NCBI GenBank assembly: GCA_964550025.1
Contig: CAZJYI010000016.1
Span: forward strand, 1-64,000
DNA: 64,000 nt
Direction of reading: 5' to 3'
Source of the DNA: CAZJYI01 sp964550025
GTDB taxonomy: Bacteria; Verrucomicrobiota; Kiritimatiellia; UBA8416; CAYOBW01
The position numbers and the translations under genes are program-made. This document shows positions 1 through 9,208 of this stretch, one piece after another (position 1 is the first letter of the stretch; each line of letters begins with the position of its first letter). The notes under the pieces are model-generated. The model did no database searches and was not told the DNA's origin. It saw only the letters and a list, made by a program, of their open reading frames with translations.

Positions 1-445
1 ACCACGGGACACTCGGTATCGACCGCCGGGCATTCCGTCTGCGCCTCCGGGCACTGCGTCTGCACATTCGCCGGGCATTCGGTCGTTACCCGCGGACACC
101 GCGTCTGATCGACGGGGCACTCCGTGGGTACCTGCGCGGGACACTCCGTCGCCACGACCGGGCAGTGGGTATCCCCGGCCGGGCATTCCGTCTGCACCAC
201 CGGACACTCCGTCTGTAGCTGCGGCGGACACTGCGTCGGCACCACGGGGCACTCCGTATCGACCGCGGGGCATTCCGTCTGCGCCTCCGGGCACTGCGTC
301 GGCACATTCGCCGGGCATTCGGTCGTTACCCGCGGACACCGCGTCTGATCGACGGGGCACTCCGTGGGTACCTGCGCGGGACACTCCGTCGCCACGACCG
401 GGCAGTGGGTATCCCCGGCCGGGCATTCCGTCTGCACCACAGGGC
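1..445. repeat. 240-bp segmental duplication inside the heptad-repeat gene
   Basis: Bases 1-205 and 241-445 are nearly identical (a handful of substitutions), an offset of 240 bp or 80 codons (eight 7-residue and three 8-residue units). After 445 the similarity drops to the ordinary degenerate heptad level. The copy continues leftwards beyond the window. This is a recent duplication that preserves frame and heptad register, showing how the array grows. Confidence 0.85.
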
Positions 446-3400
446 ACTCCGTCTGCGTCGCCGGACACTGGGTGTGCATCTGCGCGGGACAGACGGTCGG
501 CTCTTGAGGGCAGTAGGTTGGCCGTGCGGGACACTCCGTTCCCGAACCGGGGCACGCGGTTTCCTCTTCCGGGCATATTGTCGCATGCACATGCAGGGGG
601 CACACCGTCCGCCTGACCGGGCACTCCGTTTCCTGTTGCGGGCACTGTGTTTGAACCGTGTGGGCCGGGCAAACCGTGTCCACGAACGGGCACTGCGTTT
701 CCGCGACGGTACAGTAGGTCGCCCCGATCGGGCACTGGGTATCCTGGTGCGGGCACACGGTAACTTCGGGGGTACCCGTGCACTGGGTCGGCACATTTGC
801 CGGGCACTGGGTCGGTTCCTCTGGACACTGCGTTGGCGCCGGGCACTGCGTCAGCATACCGTTGTCCGCCTGGCAGACCGTCGCTTCCATCGGGCAGGCT
901 GTGTCCTGCTCGGGGCACTGCGTGCGCTGCACCGGGCAGACGGTCGCAGTGTCCTCACTGGGGCAAACGGTGTGGTGGTGAGGACAGACCGTCACGTTGG
1001 CCGCCGAGGCGGGGCACTCGGTCTCGATGTTCGGACACTCCGTCAGTACTTGGGGGCACTCCGTATCCACGGCGGGGCAGATCGTCGTCCCCCCCGTCGC
1101 CGGGTCACCGCACTCCGTGGGTATGTGCGGGCACTCAGTATCGTTGATGGGACAGAAGGTCGGCCGCTGAGGACACTGTGTCGGAATCTCGGGACACTGT
1201 GTCCCGGCCGTGCCGGGGCACACTGTCACCGTGCCGGCTGCGTTGCATTCCGTGTATTGCTGCGGGCACTGGGTATCCGTTCTCGGGCACTCCGTCGGTT
1301 CCGCCGGGCACATGGTCGGCATCTGGGGACATACCGTATTCTGGACCGGACATTGGGTCGGCTCCGGGGTGCACTGCGTCGGCTCCGTCGAGCATTGCGT
1401 CGCCCCGACCGGGCAAACCGTCGTGTCTACGGGGCACTGCGTCACGGTGGGGTGCCCGGGACACCGAGTATGCTCCACCGGACAGGTCGTCTCGCTCTTC
1501 GGGCAGGCCGTCGGAATCGGCTCGGGCAGGCACTCGGTAATTCTGCGCGGACACTGCGTCTCCCGTACCGGGCAGCGCGTCGCTACGTTGGGGCATGTCG
1601 TGTGCTCTCCCGGGCAGAACGTCTCGCGCTCCGGGCAGCTCGTCCTCTCCACGGGGCATTCCGTGTTGGCGTCGGGACACACCGTGCGTTGGTTGGCGCA
1701 CTCCGTCGGTAAGGCCGGGCACGCCGTAGCCGTCTCCGGGCACTCGGTCGGCTTCACCGGACAGTGCGTTGGGTTGGGCGTGCACTCTGTCGCGGCGCCC
1801 GTACACTCTGTCTGCTTCCAAGGACAGTCCGTGGGCCGTGCCGGGCAGACCGTCGCCTGCTCAGTGGGACATTGAGTGGGAACGCGCGGACACACGGTCA
1901 CTGCCGCATCCGCGGCCGCCGGGCATTCCGTGGGTTTCACAGGACACACCGTCCGCTCGTGGGTACACTCGGTGTACCCCTTGGGACACCTGGTCGGCAC
2001 GTTGGGACATTGCGTCTCCTGCTCTGGACAGTAAGTCGGGCGCTCGGGGCAAGCCGTGCGCTCTGTCGGGCACTCGGTCGGCGTCACCGCCTGCGGACAC
2101 CGGGTGGGAACGACGGGGCATTCCGTCCGAATCTCCGGACACTCGGTGGCGTCTGCCGGGCACTGCGTCTGCAAAGCCGGACACTGTGTCGGCGTCTGGG
2201 AGCACTGGGTCGGCTGCGTACCGCTCGGGCAGGTCGTCCAATTGCGCGGGCACTCCGTAGACGCCTCGGGGCACAAGGTGGGACGCAGAGGACACACCGT
2301 CGTCGCCACTGTAGCGGGGCAATGCGTGTCCTCGACCGGGCATTCCGTCGGCTTGATCGGGCACTCCGTGGGGTTTCCCGTGCCGGCAGTCACGCACATC
2401 GTCGGTCTGAGAGGACATCGGGTAAGCAGATGGGGGCATTCCGTATCAACGTTCGGGCAGAACGTGTCGGCTGTCGGACACGTGGTCAACTGGACCGTCG
2501 ACGGGCATTCGGTGTCTATCGTCACACACCTCGTGACCTCGGCCGGGCACACGGTTTCGTCGCGGGGGCACTCCGTCGGTGTCTCCGGACACTGCGTGGG
2601 GCCGCCGGGACAGGTCGTCGGATCGTTCCGAGGGCACTGCGTGTCCACCACCGGACAGTGCGTGCGAACGATCGGACATTCGGTCGGAGCATCGTCGTCT
2701 ACGCACTCGGTGGGAACGTTGGGACACGCCGTCGGCGTGACCGGACACCGCGTGGATTGCACGGGACATTGCGTCATTCTTGCGGGACATTCGGTATCGG
2801 CCACGGGACAGACCGTCGCGACGCCTGTGCATTCCGTCGGGGTGGTCATGCACTGGGTCGCCTGCCCGGGACAGCGCGTCTGTTCCGGCGGACAAGCCGT
2901 CCGTTCCTCCGGGCACTCCGTATCAACGGCATTCTCCGGACAGATCGTGGGATAGGCGGGACACTTCGTCGGTTCGACCGGGCACCTCGTTGCGTCCGCT
3001 CCCGTGCTGTCGGGGCAGACCGTCGGCCGCATCGGGCATACTGTGTCGGCAACGGGGCATTGCGTCGGCTCCGCGGGACAGTACGTCACCGCGTTGGCCG
3101 GGCAGACCGTTGGCTCGGTGCTACATGCCGTCGCCGTTGCCGGGCACTTCGTGTTCTCGGCAGGACACTGCGTGTCCTCGGCGGGACATTGTGTGTCCGC
3201 CGCGGGGCAATGCGTCGGGCGGTGGGCAGTGCAGATTGTGGCCTCGCTCGGACACGCGGTAATGATAGGCGGGCACGCCGTCTCCTCTCGCGGGCACATG
3301 GTCTGACGCTCTATGCACGCGGTCAGCTCCTTGGGGCACGTCGTCGGTGTCTTCGGGCAGAAGGTATCCCGTTTGGGGCACTCCGTTGGATTGACGGGAC

Positions 3401-3968
3401 ACTCGGTTTCCTGCACGGGGCACACCGTCAGTCGGTCAGAGGAGCACTCGGTGGGCGTTCGCGGACAGACCGTGACCGTTGCGTCCGAGGGGCATACGGT
3501 CGGCACGTCGGCCACGCACGCCGTCGGTCTGGCGGGACACGTCGTCGGGTCGAGGGGGCAGACCGTCGCGTGTTGCGGAAAGATCGTCGCGCGCACCTCG
3601 AATTGCGTCTGCACCATGCGGATGGCGACCTGGGTCACATTGGGAACGGGAATCGTGATGAACACGACATTCACGCCACCGTCGTAGTAACTGACGACGT
3701 CGGGCAACGGTTTCCACTCGCCGTCGCCAAGTCCGAGCCGGTACTCGGGATAGTAGTACCCCGGATCCGGCGCCTCGAATTCGAGCCGGATCTGCGATCC
3801 GACCGCAATGGCGTTGACACGCACGGGTTCCGGACTGAAGTTCGATCCGGTCGGGGGGGTCTCACCATGCGATGTGACCCAAAAGTTCCCGCACAAACAA
3901 AGCACCGCCAGGATGGCGGTGCGAACGATAAGACGACGTGATCCCGTCAACATACAGGACAGAGACAT
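1..3968 (-). CDS. Giant secreted cysteine-heptad repeat protein (C-terminus outside window)
   Basis: One frame stays open on the minus strand from an ATG at 3968 to the window edge (at least 1,322 codons), so the stop is outside. A purine-rich GGAGGGGG lies about 8 nt before the start. Residues 1-36 form a signal peptide (MSLSCMLTGSRRLIVRT, then a hydrophobic stretch). Residues ~37-125 are a beta-rich domain with no evident repeats. From residue ~128 onward almost everything follows a seven-residue rule, C-P-x-x-x-T-x (units such as TECPVVQ, TRCPRVT, THCPVVA), about 170 times, with occasional 8-residue units. About one residue in seven is Cys, nearly always followed by Pro, and the position two before Cys is usually Thr. 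I infer an exported, disulfide-rich wall, sheath or appendage protein. The Thr spacing could suit O-glycosylation or stacking. No family is recognised. Long frames on the other strand and in other frames are by-products of the repeat. Confidence 0.85.
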   Translation of the reverse strand, partial: MSLSCMLTGSRRLIVRTAILAVLCLCGNFWVTSHGETPPTGSNFSPEPVRVNAIAVGSQIRLEFEAPDPGYYYPEYRLGLGDGEWKPLPDVVSYYDGGVNVVFITIPVPNVTQVAIRMVQTQFEVRATIFPQHATVCPLDPTTCPARPTACVADVPTVCPSDATVTVCPRTPTECSSDRLTVCPVQETECPVNPTECPKRDTFCPKTPTTCPKELTACIERQTMCPREETACPPIITACPSEATICTAHRPTHCPAADTQCPAEDTQCPAENTKCPATATACSTEPTVCPANAVTYCPAEPTQCPVADTVCPMRPTVCPDSTGADATRCPVEPTKCPAYPTICPENAVDTECPEERTACPPEQTRCPGQATQCMTTPTECTGVATVCPVADTECPARMTQCPVQSTRCPVTPTACPNVPTECVDDDAPTECPIVRTHCPVVDTQCPRNDPTTCPGGPTQCPETPTECPRDETVCPAEVTRCVTIDTECPSTVQLTTCPTADTFCPNVDTECPHLLTRCPLRPTMCVTAGTGNPTECPIKPTECPVEDTHCPATVATTVCPLRPTLCPEASTECPRNWTTCPSGTQPTQCSQTPTQCPALQTQCPADATECPEIRTECPVVPTRCPQAVTPTECPTERTACPERPTYCPEQETQCPNVPTRCPKGYTECTHERTVCPVKPTECPAAADAAVTVCPRVPTQCPTEQATVCPARPTDCPWKQTECTGAATECTPNPTHCPVKPTECPETATACPALPTECANQRTVCPDANTECPVERTSCPERETFCPGEHTTCPNVATRCPVRETQCPRRITECLPEPIPTACPKSETTCPVEHTRCPGHPTVTQCPVDTTVCPVGATQCSTEPTQCTPEPTQCPVQNTVCPQMPTMCPAEPTECPRTDTQCPQQYTECNAAGTVTVCPGTAGTQCPEIPTQCPQRPTFCPINDTECPHIPTECGDPATGGTTICPAVDTECPQVLTECPNIETECPASAANVTVCPHHHTVCPSEDTATVCPVQRTQCPEQDTACPMEATVCQADNGMLTQCPAPTQCPEEPTQCPANVPTQCTGTPEVTVCPHQDTQCPIGATYCTVAETQCPFVDTVCPAHTVQTQCPQQETECPVRRTVCPLHVHATICPEEETACPGSGTECPARPTYCPQEPTVCPAQMHTQCPATQTECPVVQTECPAGDTHCPVVATECPAQVPTECPVDQTRCPRVTTECPANVPTQCPEAQTECPAVDTECPVVPTQCPPQLQTECPVVQTECPAGDTHCPVVATECPAQVPTECPVDQTRCPRVTTECPANVQTQCPEAQTECPAVDTECPV

Positions 3969-4330
3969 AACTCAACCCCCTCCCGCGACTAGCGATTCCC
4001 GGCCGAAAGAATCGACCGGCGATAAGCCACAATCCACCATATACGCTGTGTACTTTACTCTATCACACGAGAAAATCCAACGGGAAAGATGGAAAACAGG
4101 CAAAAAGAAAAGTGCATGGTTTCATTTGCCCCTTCCACGGGGACGGACGGCGTGGCGTGTCCGCCGAAGCCGTGCGTAGGAGGGCAACCGTCCCTCCAAG
4201 ACAACAAACCGGCGGTCTTCCTCTCATGGAGGGTCGGGTTACACCCCGACCGTGTGCCAGAATTGCCGAAGGGAAAGACCATGCGAAAGAGTGGAGGACA
4301 GGTGGAGAGGAAGGCGAGCGTGCATGGGGG
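3969..4330. other. Gene-poor spacer with a REP-like palindrome
   Basis: No convincing gene is present. The segment holds the upstream region of the cysteine-repeat gene and, at 4233-4250, a near-perfect palindrome GTCGGGTTACACCCCGAC. Sixteen bases of it recur inverted at 44591-44606. The flank at ~4158-4200 (TCCGCCGAAGCC, then AGGAGGGCAACCGTCCCTCC) resembles the GC palindromes in the tRNA cluster near 39.5 kb. Confidence 0.5.
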
Positions 4331-5089
4331 TCAGCCGGCGCTGTCCGGCCGCAAGGAGAAGAGTTCCGGCAGGACTCGGCCGGTTTCCCCCCGTACCACC
4401 GAGTCTGCAATCTCGTCCAACGCCGTCTCGTTGCGGTTGACGATGACCAGGAATGCGCCGCTCTGCTTCGCAAAGACCGGCAGGCTGGCAGCAGGTTGTA
4501 CCGCCAGTGAGGAACCGGCGGCGACAAACACGTCCGCATTGTCGCACGACCTGATCGCTGCTTCCATTTCCGCTTCGGGCATGGACTGACCGAACGATAT
4601 CGTTGCCGGTTTCAACCAGCCGCCGCACTTGGCGCATGCGGGCGGCTCACCCGTACGTTCGAACCGGTCCATGACGTCTTGAGTTGGAATGGTGTCGCTG
4701 CATTCGAGACACGCCGTACGCGTGGTGTTTCCGTGGAGCTCGATGATCTTGTCTGACGGCACGCCCGCCTTGCGATGCAGGTCGTCGATATTCTGCGTGA
4801 TCAGCCCCGCCAGTTTCCCCTGCTCGTGGAGCAAGGCAAATGCGCGGTGGCCCGCATTCGGCTCGGCGTCCCGGATGGAGGGCCACAGCGCGGCTTTCCG
4901 GCGCCAGTACTCACAGCGACCGTCGTCGCTGGCCAGGAACTCCTGCAGGGTCACAACGCGGTACCTGGTCCAGACGCCACCGTCACCGCGGTAATCGGCG
5001 ATCCCCGACTCGGTGGAAATGCCGGCGCCCGTGAAACCCACGATCCGCGACGATGCCGCGATGCGCTTCTTGAGATCATCAAGGTCCAT
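4331..5089 (-). CDS. cobB: Sir2-family NAD-dependent protein deacylase
   Basis: The 252-residue product has the sirtuin signature set: GAGIS then a GIADYRG variant of GIPDFRG near residues 21-35, TQNIDDLH near 97, a catalytic LHG His, a four-Cys zinc module (CLEC and CAKCGG), and the GSSLAVQP segment of the NAD pocket. The length is normal for bacterial CobB. Sirtuins remove acyl groups from lysines, using NAD+ and releasing nicotinamide and O-acyl-ADP-ribose in the cytoplasm. The gene starts only 10 nt after the stop of the PPC-domain gene on the same strand, so it is probably the distal gene of that transcription unit. The functional reason is not evident. Pro to Ala in the GIPDFRG motif is a mild deviation. 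Confidence 0.93.
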   Translation of the reverse strand: MDLDDLKKRIAASSRIVGFTGAGISTESGIADYRGDGGVWTRYRVVTLQEFLASDDGRCEYWRRKAALWPSIRDAEPNAGHRAFALLHEQGKLAGLITQNIDDLHRKAGVPSDKIIELHGNTTRTACLECSDTIPTQDVMDRFERTGEPPACAKCGGWLKPATISFGQSMPEAEMEAAIRSCDNADVFVAAGSSLAVQPAASLPVFAKQSGAFLVIVNRNETALDEIADSVVRGETGRVLPELFSLRPDSAG

Positions 5090-5099
5090 GTCTCGCCGC

Positions 5100-7391
5100 C
5101 TATCGAATGGTCTGGGCGTCTATCTTCGCGATCTCGCGGTTGGTGAACTTGTCGGTCAGAAGCCACGACTGGTAGAGATTTTCGATCTGTCTCAGGCGAC
5201 CGGCAACCGATGACTTGGTCAACGTGCGCTTCACTCCCTTTGGCCGGTCCTCGTCACGGATCGGCGGACGCACACGGTCGGCCGGCGGCTTGTAGGCAGG
5301 ATTGTAGACCAGGGCCGGCAGGCTTTCCGCGGGAAGGAGGTGGCGCCACAGGAAGGCCTGCATGCGGTCCTCGGACGGCACGGCCTCGCGGACGATCTCA
5401 CGGCCTCCCGCGGTTGCGCTGCCCACGACGGTAAGATTGAGCGGTGCTTCCATGTCCGTGAGGCCGGTCTTCAGTCCCACCTTCACGACCTCTTTGCCGG
5501 CCGCCACGGTGGCGCCGGAGGATTCGAACCCCTCCGGCAGGTCTTTGAAGTTCAGCTTGATCGGCCCCTTGAATCCGTCCCTGCGTATGGCATAGACGGT
5601 CACGGCGACGGACTTCTTGCTTTGCATGACGAGTCGGGAAGGAATCAGGCGCAACTCGAAATCGGGTTGTGGCCGACTGATTCGGAGCCGGTAGGCATAG
5701 GCCTTGCCCGCGTGCCTTCTGGTATCGCCGATGTGGACGTAGTACTTTCCGTCGGCGGGCAGCTTCGCCATGAGGTAGGAGTCGGCGTGGTCGGTATTCA
5801 GTCCGGAGGCCGCGTCGTGGAAGTCGTCGTTCAGCGCGATCACTTTGCCGTCGGCGCCGGTGACCTTGACGAAGGAATCAAAGGGTGAACCGAGCCGGCG
5901 TGCGCGCACTTCCGCAACGACCGTCTCGCCGGCCTTTCCTTCCACTTCAAAAACGTCCCAATCGCCCGGGCGGTCCGATCGGCCGTTGACAATAACCGGC
6001 AGGGTCACCTTCTGCGCCTTGGACGTCTCGTCGTTGGGTTCCGCGTCCAGGCACTCCGGCAACGTGTCCAGCGCAAACGGCACGTAGTTGGAAAAGCGTT
6101 TCCCGTCGGTGGCGGCGATCATGTGTCTGCCCGGCCCGGCGTCTTTGGGTGGTAGAGTCAACGTGGCCTTCTCCAGGTTCCAGCCCGCCATGGCGACCTT
6201 GACCGGCTGGCCCACGCGTCCCCCAAGCGGAAAGATGCCGGCCACGAACGGCAGCTCGCCGATGGTGACCCGGTAGGTGAAGCTCTCGCGGCCGCGGTAG
6301 ATCGCCTCGTTGACGGTGAGCACGTACTCGCCGTCCGCCGGGACCTCGAACAGGAGCACGGGATCGGGATCGAAACGGAAGTCGTCGTTGTAGGCCAACT
6401 CCCTGCCGTTGGCGTCGTGGATACTCAACACGGCCTGGAACCAGCCGGGCACACCGTCGGCAACGTAAGGTACCAGGGCCCTGGCCTTGGCGCAGACGAC
6501 CAGGCGCTGCCCCTTGGTCGCCTCAAAACGGTACCGGTTCACCTCGCCGCCCGCGACCTGGCCGTTCATTGTGCACGGGATGGTGATACGGTATTCCTCT
6601 TCTTCCGGCGGCCGCTTGCGCAGAGCCTGGGCTTCCTTGCCAAGCACGGGTTTCCGGGCTGTCTTCATCGGCTTGCGGGCAACCTCGGGCACCTGGCCCA
6701 CGTAGAAGGGCAGCGCGGTGGAGACGCCCCGTTTGGTGATCACCCGGATCTCCCGCCGGCCCGGCTTCGCGTCCGGCGCAATGGTGACCTCGGCAAACAC
6801 GATTTCCGTGTGCGCCCGCACCGCCGCGTTGCGCTCGTCTTCCGCGAAGATCCGCTGGATCCGCTCGATCAGGTTCCGCTTGGCCGCTTCCGCCTCGCTC
6901 TTCGGTTCGTTCTTCGCCGCCGCGCCACCCGACACCAGGTTCTTCGATTTCTCGAGCTTTGTGCTGCAGTCGCTGCAGACGGTGGCTTCGAGCGGGTTGA
7001 GCGTTCCGCATGTCGGGCACACCAGGCCGCTGAACTCCGGAGTCTCGGCCTGCGCGGGAAACTCCCACCAGGCCATCTTGGCCGTCATCACCTCGCTGAG
7101 CGTCGTTTCCTTCTTCTTCAGTTCGTTGAGCTGCTGCCTTAGCAATTGCAGCTCCTGGTTGTTCCACACCCTGTAGTAGTCGACCAGCCGAACGGACACT
7201 CCCTCACCGCTCACCACCAGGTCGGAGGCGTGGATGAGCCCCTGCCCTCCCAGCCTGATCGGGACGGTGGCGCCCTGCTGACCGCCGGCAGGGTAGACGT
7301 AGCCGATGTACTGCTTCTGTGCGCGGACGGGGAATACCGCAGCCAGGAGGATGACCGCCCCCAGAAACGTCAGTCTACTGAATCTGTTCAT
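5100..7391 (-). CDS. Secreted protein with two pre-peptidase C-terminal (PPC) domains and a zinc-ribbon-like insert
   Basis: I place the start at the ATG at 7391, which gives a classic signal peptide (MNRFSRLTFLGAVILLAAVFPVRA); a longer in-frame extension to 7490 lies in a repeat and is unlikely. The 763-residue protein begins with an Ig-like N-terminus (YVYPAGGQQGATV). It carries two CxxC pairs (CPTCGTLNP and CSDC) about residues 125-145, unusual in an exported protein. Two PPC-type beta domains then follow (NRYRFEATKGQ..LNDDF pattern and DVFEVEGKAGETV..). Such proteins commonly accompany DUF1501 and DUF1549/DUF1553 genes in Planctomycetota and Verrucomicrobiota, as here, where they are presumed to work together at the cell surface. 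The biochemical role is unknown. Confidence 0.8.
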   Translation of the reverse strand: MNRFSRLTFLGAVILLAAVFPVRAQKQYIGYVYPAGGQQGATVPIRLGGQGLIHASDLVVSGEGVSVRLVDYYRVWNNQELQLLRQQLNELKKKETTLSEVMTAKMAWWEFPAQAETPEFSGLVCPTCGTLNPLEATVCSDCSTKLEKSKNLVSGGAAAKNEPKSEAEAAKRNLIERIQRIFAEDERNAAVRAHTEIVFAEVTIAPDAKPGRREIRVITKRGVSTALPFYVGQVPEVARKPMKTARKPVLGKEAQALRKRPPEEEEYRITIPCTMNGQVAGGEVNRYRFEATKGQRLVVCAKARALVPYVADGVPGWFQAVLSIHDANGRELAYNDDFRFDPDPVLLFEVPADGEYVLTVNEAIYRGRESFTYRVTIGELPFVAGIFPLGGRVGQPVKVAMAGWNLEKATLTLPPKDAGPGRHMIAATDGKRFSNYVPFALDTLPECLDAEPNDETSKAQKVTLPVIVNGRSDRPGDWDVFEVEGKAGETVVAEVRARRLGSPFDSFVKVTGADGKVIALNDDFHDAASGLNTDHADSYLMAKLPADGKYYVHIGDTRRHAGKAYAYRLRISRPQPDFELRLIPSRLVMQSKKSVAVTVYAIRRDGFKGPIKLNFKDLPEGFESSGATVAAGKEVVKVGLKTGLTDMEAPLNLTVVGSATAGGREIVREAVPSEDRMQAFLWRHLLPAESLPALVYNPAYKPPADRVRPPIRDEDRPKGVKRTLTKSSVAGRLRQIENLYQSWLLTDKFTNREIAKIDAQTIR

Positions 7392-7439
7392 GGTAGTTCT
7401 CCGATCGTATTCACAGGACGGCCAATGGCGACAATCGAA

Positions 7440-7536
7440 GAGATAGGCGCGTACGAGTATGTGTACGAGTACGGCAGGAAACTGCGCCACTACACAGGCA
7501 TCCGTACTCGTACACGCACTCGTACACGCGAATCTC
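7440..7536. repeat. GTACGAGTAC palindromic element, copy 1
   Basis: Arms at 7451-7474 and 7502-7525 are inverted copies matching at 22 of 24 positions, each built of GTACGAGTA-type pentamer/hexamer iterations. The outer ends (GAGAT.../...GAATCTC) are also complementary. It lies between the DUF1501 gene and the PPC gene. A second copy lies in the gap on the other side of the DUF1501 gene (9089-9180). Confidence 0.85.
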
Positions 7537-7584
7537 TCATCTTCATTCTCTCCGCAAGGTGCGTGGTACTCACGAGTCCAGCCC

Positions 7585-9000
7585 CTATAGGATCTCCTCC
7601 AGAAGCCCCGTCGATTTCATGCCCTCCTTCTCGGCGTCCAGAACGCGGGCATCGAATCCCAGGGGATGGGGCAGCTTGGCCGTAGTGTCGATGCCGGCCA
7701 ACAGGTAGAAACTGCCCAGCAGGTCCGCCGGGTAGACGGGCCGTTCCTTGACCTTTGCGCCCTTTTCGTCGGACGACCCGATGACGCGGCCGCCTTTGAA
7801 TCCGCCGCCCGCGACCAGCACCGTAAAGACCGCCCCATGGTGGTGGCGCCCGCCGTTCCACGGCGGCTCCCATGACACCTTCGGCGAACGGCCGAACTCG
7901 CCCGTGCACCAGACCAGCGTGCTGTCCAGCAGGCCGCGCTCACTGAGGTCCGCCAGCAGCGTGGCCAGCCCCTGGTCCAGCCAGGGGCATTGCCGCTTCA
8001 TGGTGGCAAAGTGGTTCGAGTGCGTGTCCCAGCCCCCGGGGAAGCTGATCGTGACGTAGGGCACACCCGCCTCGACCATCCGGCGCGCGGCCAGGCATTC
8101 CTGCCCGAACGTGTTACGGCCGTAGCGGTCCCGCAGCACGGTGGGCTCGTTGTCGAGATTGAACACCTCCCGCCCCTTGCCCAGAATCAGCCCATAGGCC
8201 TTCTGCTTGGCCTTTTCGGCATTGGTTATCTCCGGAACGTCCGCGAGGCCGTAGCCCACCACGTTCATCTTGTCGAGCAACTCGCGTCGGGCCCTCTGGC
8301 GCCGGTCGTCGATGCCCCGGTTGATGATCCCCTGCACTTCAAAGCGCGGCGCGTTCGGGTCGCCGCCAGTGGCGAACGGTTTGTAGCCGGGACCCAGGAA
8401 ACCCTCCTCCGAGAAACGACCGGCGGCCCGGAGCATCACAATGTAGGGCGGAAGCAGCCCTTTGTACTCCTCCCGCTTGAAGTAGGCGAAGACCGCACCC
8501 ACGCTGGGGTAGGCCAGCCGCCCACCCGGCTTGTGGCCGGTCTGCATCAGGTAGGCCGCCGTCTCGTGGCCGTTGATGCCGTGGGTCATGCTGCGGACCA
8601 GGGAGTACTTGTCGGCCTGCTTGGCCAGATGCGGAAACAGCGAGCCGAGCTGCATGCCCTTCACATTGGTGGGGATGACCTTGTCGAACTGGCCCAGGTG
8701 GTCGTAGCCAGTACCCGGTTTCGGATCCCAGGCGTCGTTGTGCGACATGCCGCCCCACAAGAAGATCTGGATGACCGACTTGATCTTGCCCTTGCCTTTC
8801 GCCTTGGCCTTGGCCGCCGCGTCCCGCGTGGCCTTCAATTCGGCAGCGATCTGCTCGGGCGTCTTCTTTGCTTCGGCCGCATGGGCACGGCCATTCAAGC
8901 CTCCAACCGTAATCAGGCCAGCCGCACCCAGGGCGCCCCGCCGCATGGCCTCGCGACGCGATACGCGCTCCCGGTTGTCACCTTGATGGATCGAGTTCAT
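7585..9000 (-). CDS. DUF1501 family Tat-exported protein
   Basis: The 471-residue product starts at an ATG preceded by GGAGGAG. Its N-terminus has a twin-arginine signal (SRREAMRRG, then a hydrophobic GALGAAGLITVGGLNGRAHA). The body matches the DUF1501 family, which belongs to the alkaline-phosphatase/sulfatase-like fold: IFLWGGMSHNDAWDPKPG near the start, then SMTHGINGHETAAYLMQTG, SFPGGWDTHSNHF, WCTGEFGRSPKV and GRHHHGAVFTVLVAGGGFKGG. DUF1501 proteins are typically paired with DUF1549/DUF1553 proteins, as here. Function is not established; a periplasmic or surface hydrolase is plausible. The gene is flanked on both sides by copies of the same palindromic element. Confidence 0.92.
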   Translation of the reverse strand: MNSIHQGDNRERVSRREAMRRGALGAAGLITVGGLNGRAHAAEAKKTPEQIAAELKATRDAAAKAKAKGKGKIKSVIQIFLWGGMSHNDAWDPKPGTGYDHLGQFDKVIPTNVKGMQLGSLFPHLAKQADKYSLVRSMTHGINGHETAAYLMQTGHKPGGRLAYPSVGAVFAYFKREEYKGLLPPYIVMLRAAGRFSEEGFLGPGYKPFATGGDPNAPRFEVQGIINRGIDDRRQRARRELLDKMNVVGYGLADVPEITNAEKAKQKAYGLILGKGREVFNLDNEPTVLRDRYGRNTFGQECLAARRMVEAGVPYVTISFPGGWDTHSNHFATMKRQCPWLDQGLATLLADLSERGLLDSTLVWCTGEFGRSPKVSWEPPWNGGRHHHGAVFTVLVAGGGFKGGRVIGSSDEKGAKVKERPVYPADLLGSFYLLAGIDTTAKLPHPLGFDARVLDAEKEGMKSTGLLEEIL

Positions 9001-9088
9001 GATGCTCCTCCTTCTGTCGGCGGTCGAACAAATCGATTCCCTACCAATATGCCTTGGCCTCCTGAGGGGGGCGCCAGCCGTGAGCGAA

Positions 9089-9180
9089 GAGATCTGCGTG
9101 TAGGAGTACGTGTACGAGTACGGAGCACGATTCCGCGCCGTCTATCCGTACTCGTACACCTACTCGTACACGTGAATCTC
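9089..9180. repeat. GTACGAGTAC palindromic element, copy 2
   Basis: Arms at 9100-9123 and 9146-9169 are inverted and closely match the arms of the copy at 7440-7536, including the terminal GAGAT/GAATCTC ends. The central loop is not conserved. It occupies the gap between the DUF1501 and DUF1549/DUF1553 genes. Confidence 0.85.
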
Positions 9181-9208
9181 CCACGCCTCACTCGCCACCC
9201 GCCACTCC

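Noticed and set aside
1..3600. CRISPR-like or non-coding tandem repeat array
   Set aside because: Period is 21 bp and degenerate at wobble positions, with no spacers; it is explained by a coding heptad repeat.
405..3941. Long plus-strand reading frames, such as 405-1712 and 1764-3941
   Set aside because: They are Arg/Ala/His-rich antisense products of the 21-bp periodic coding repeat on the minus strand; the minus frame has a signal peptide, ribosome-binding site and Cys heptads.
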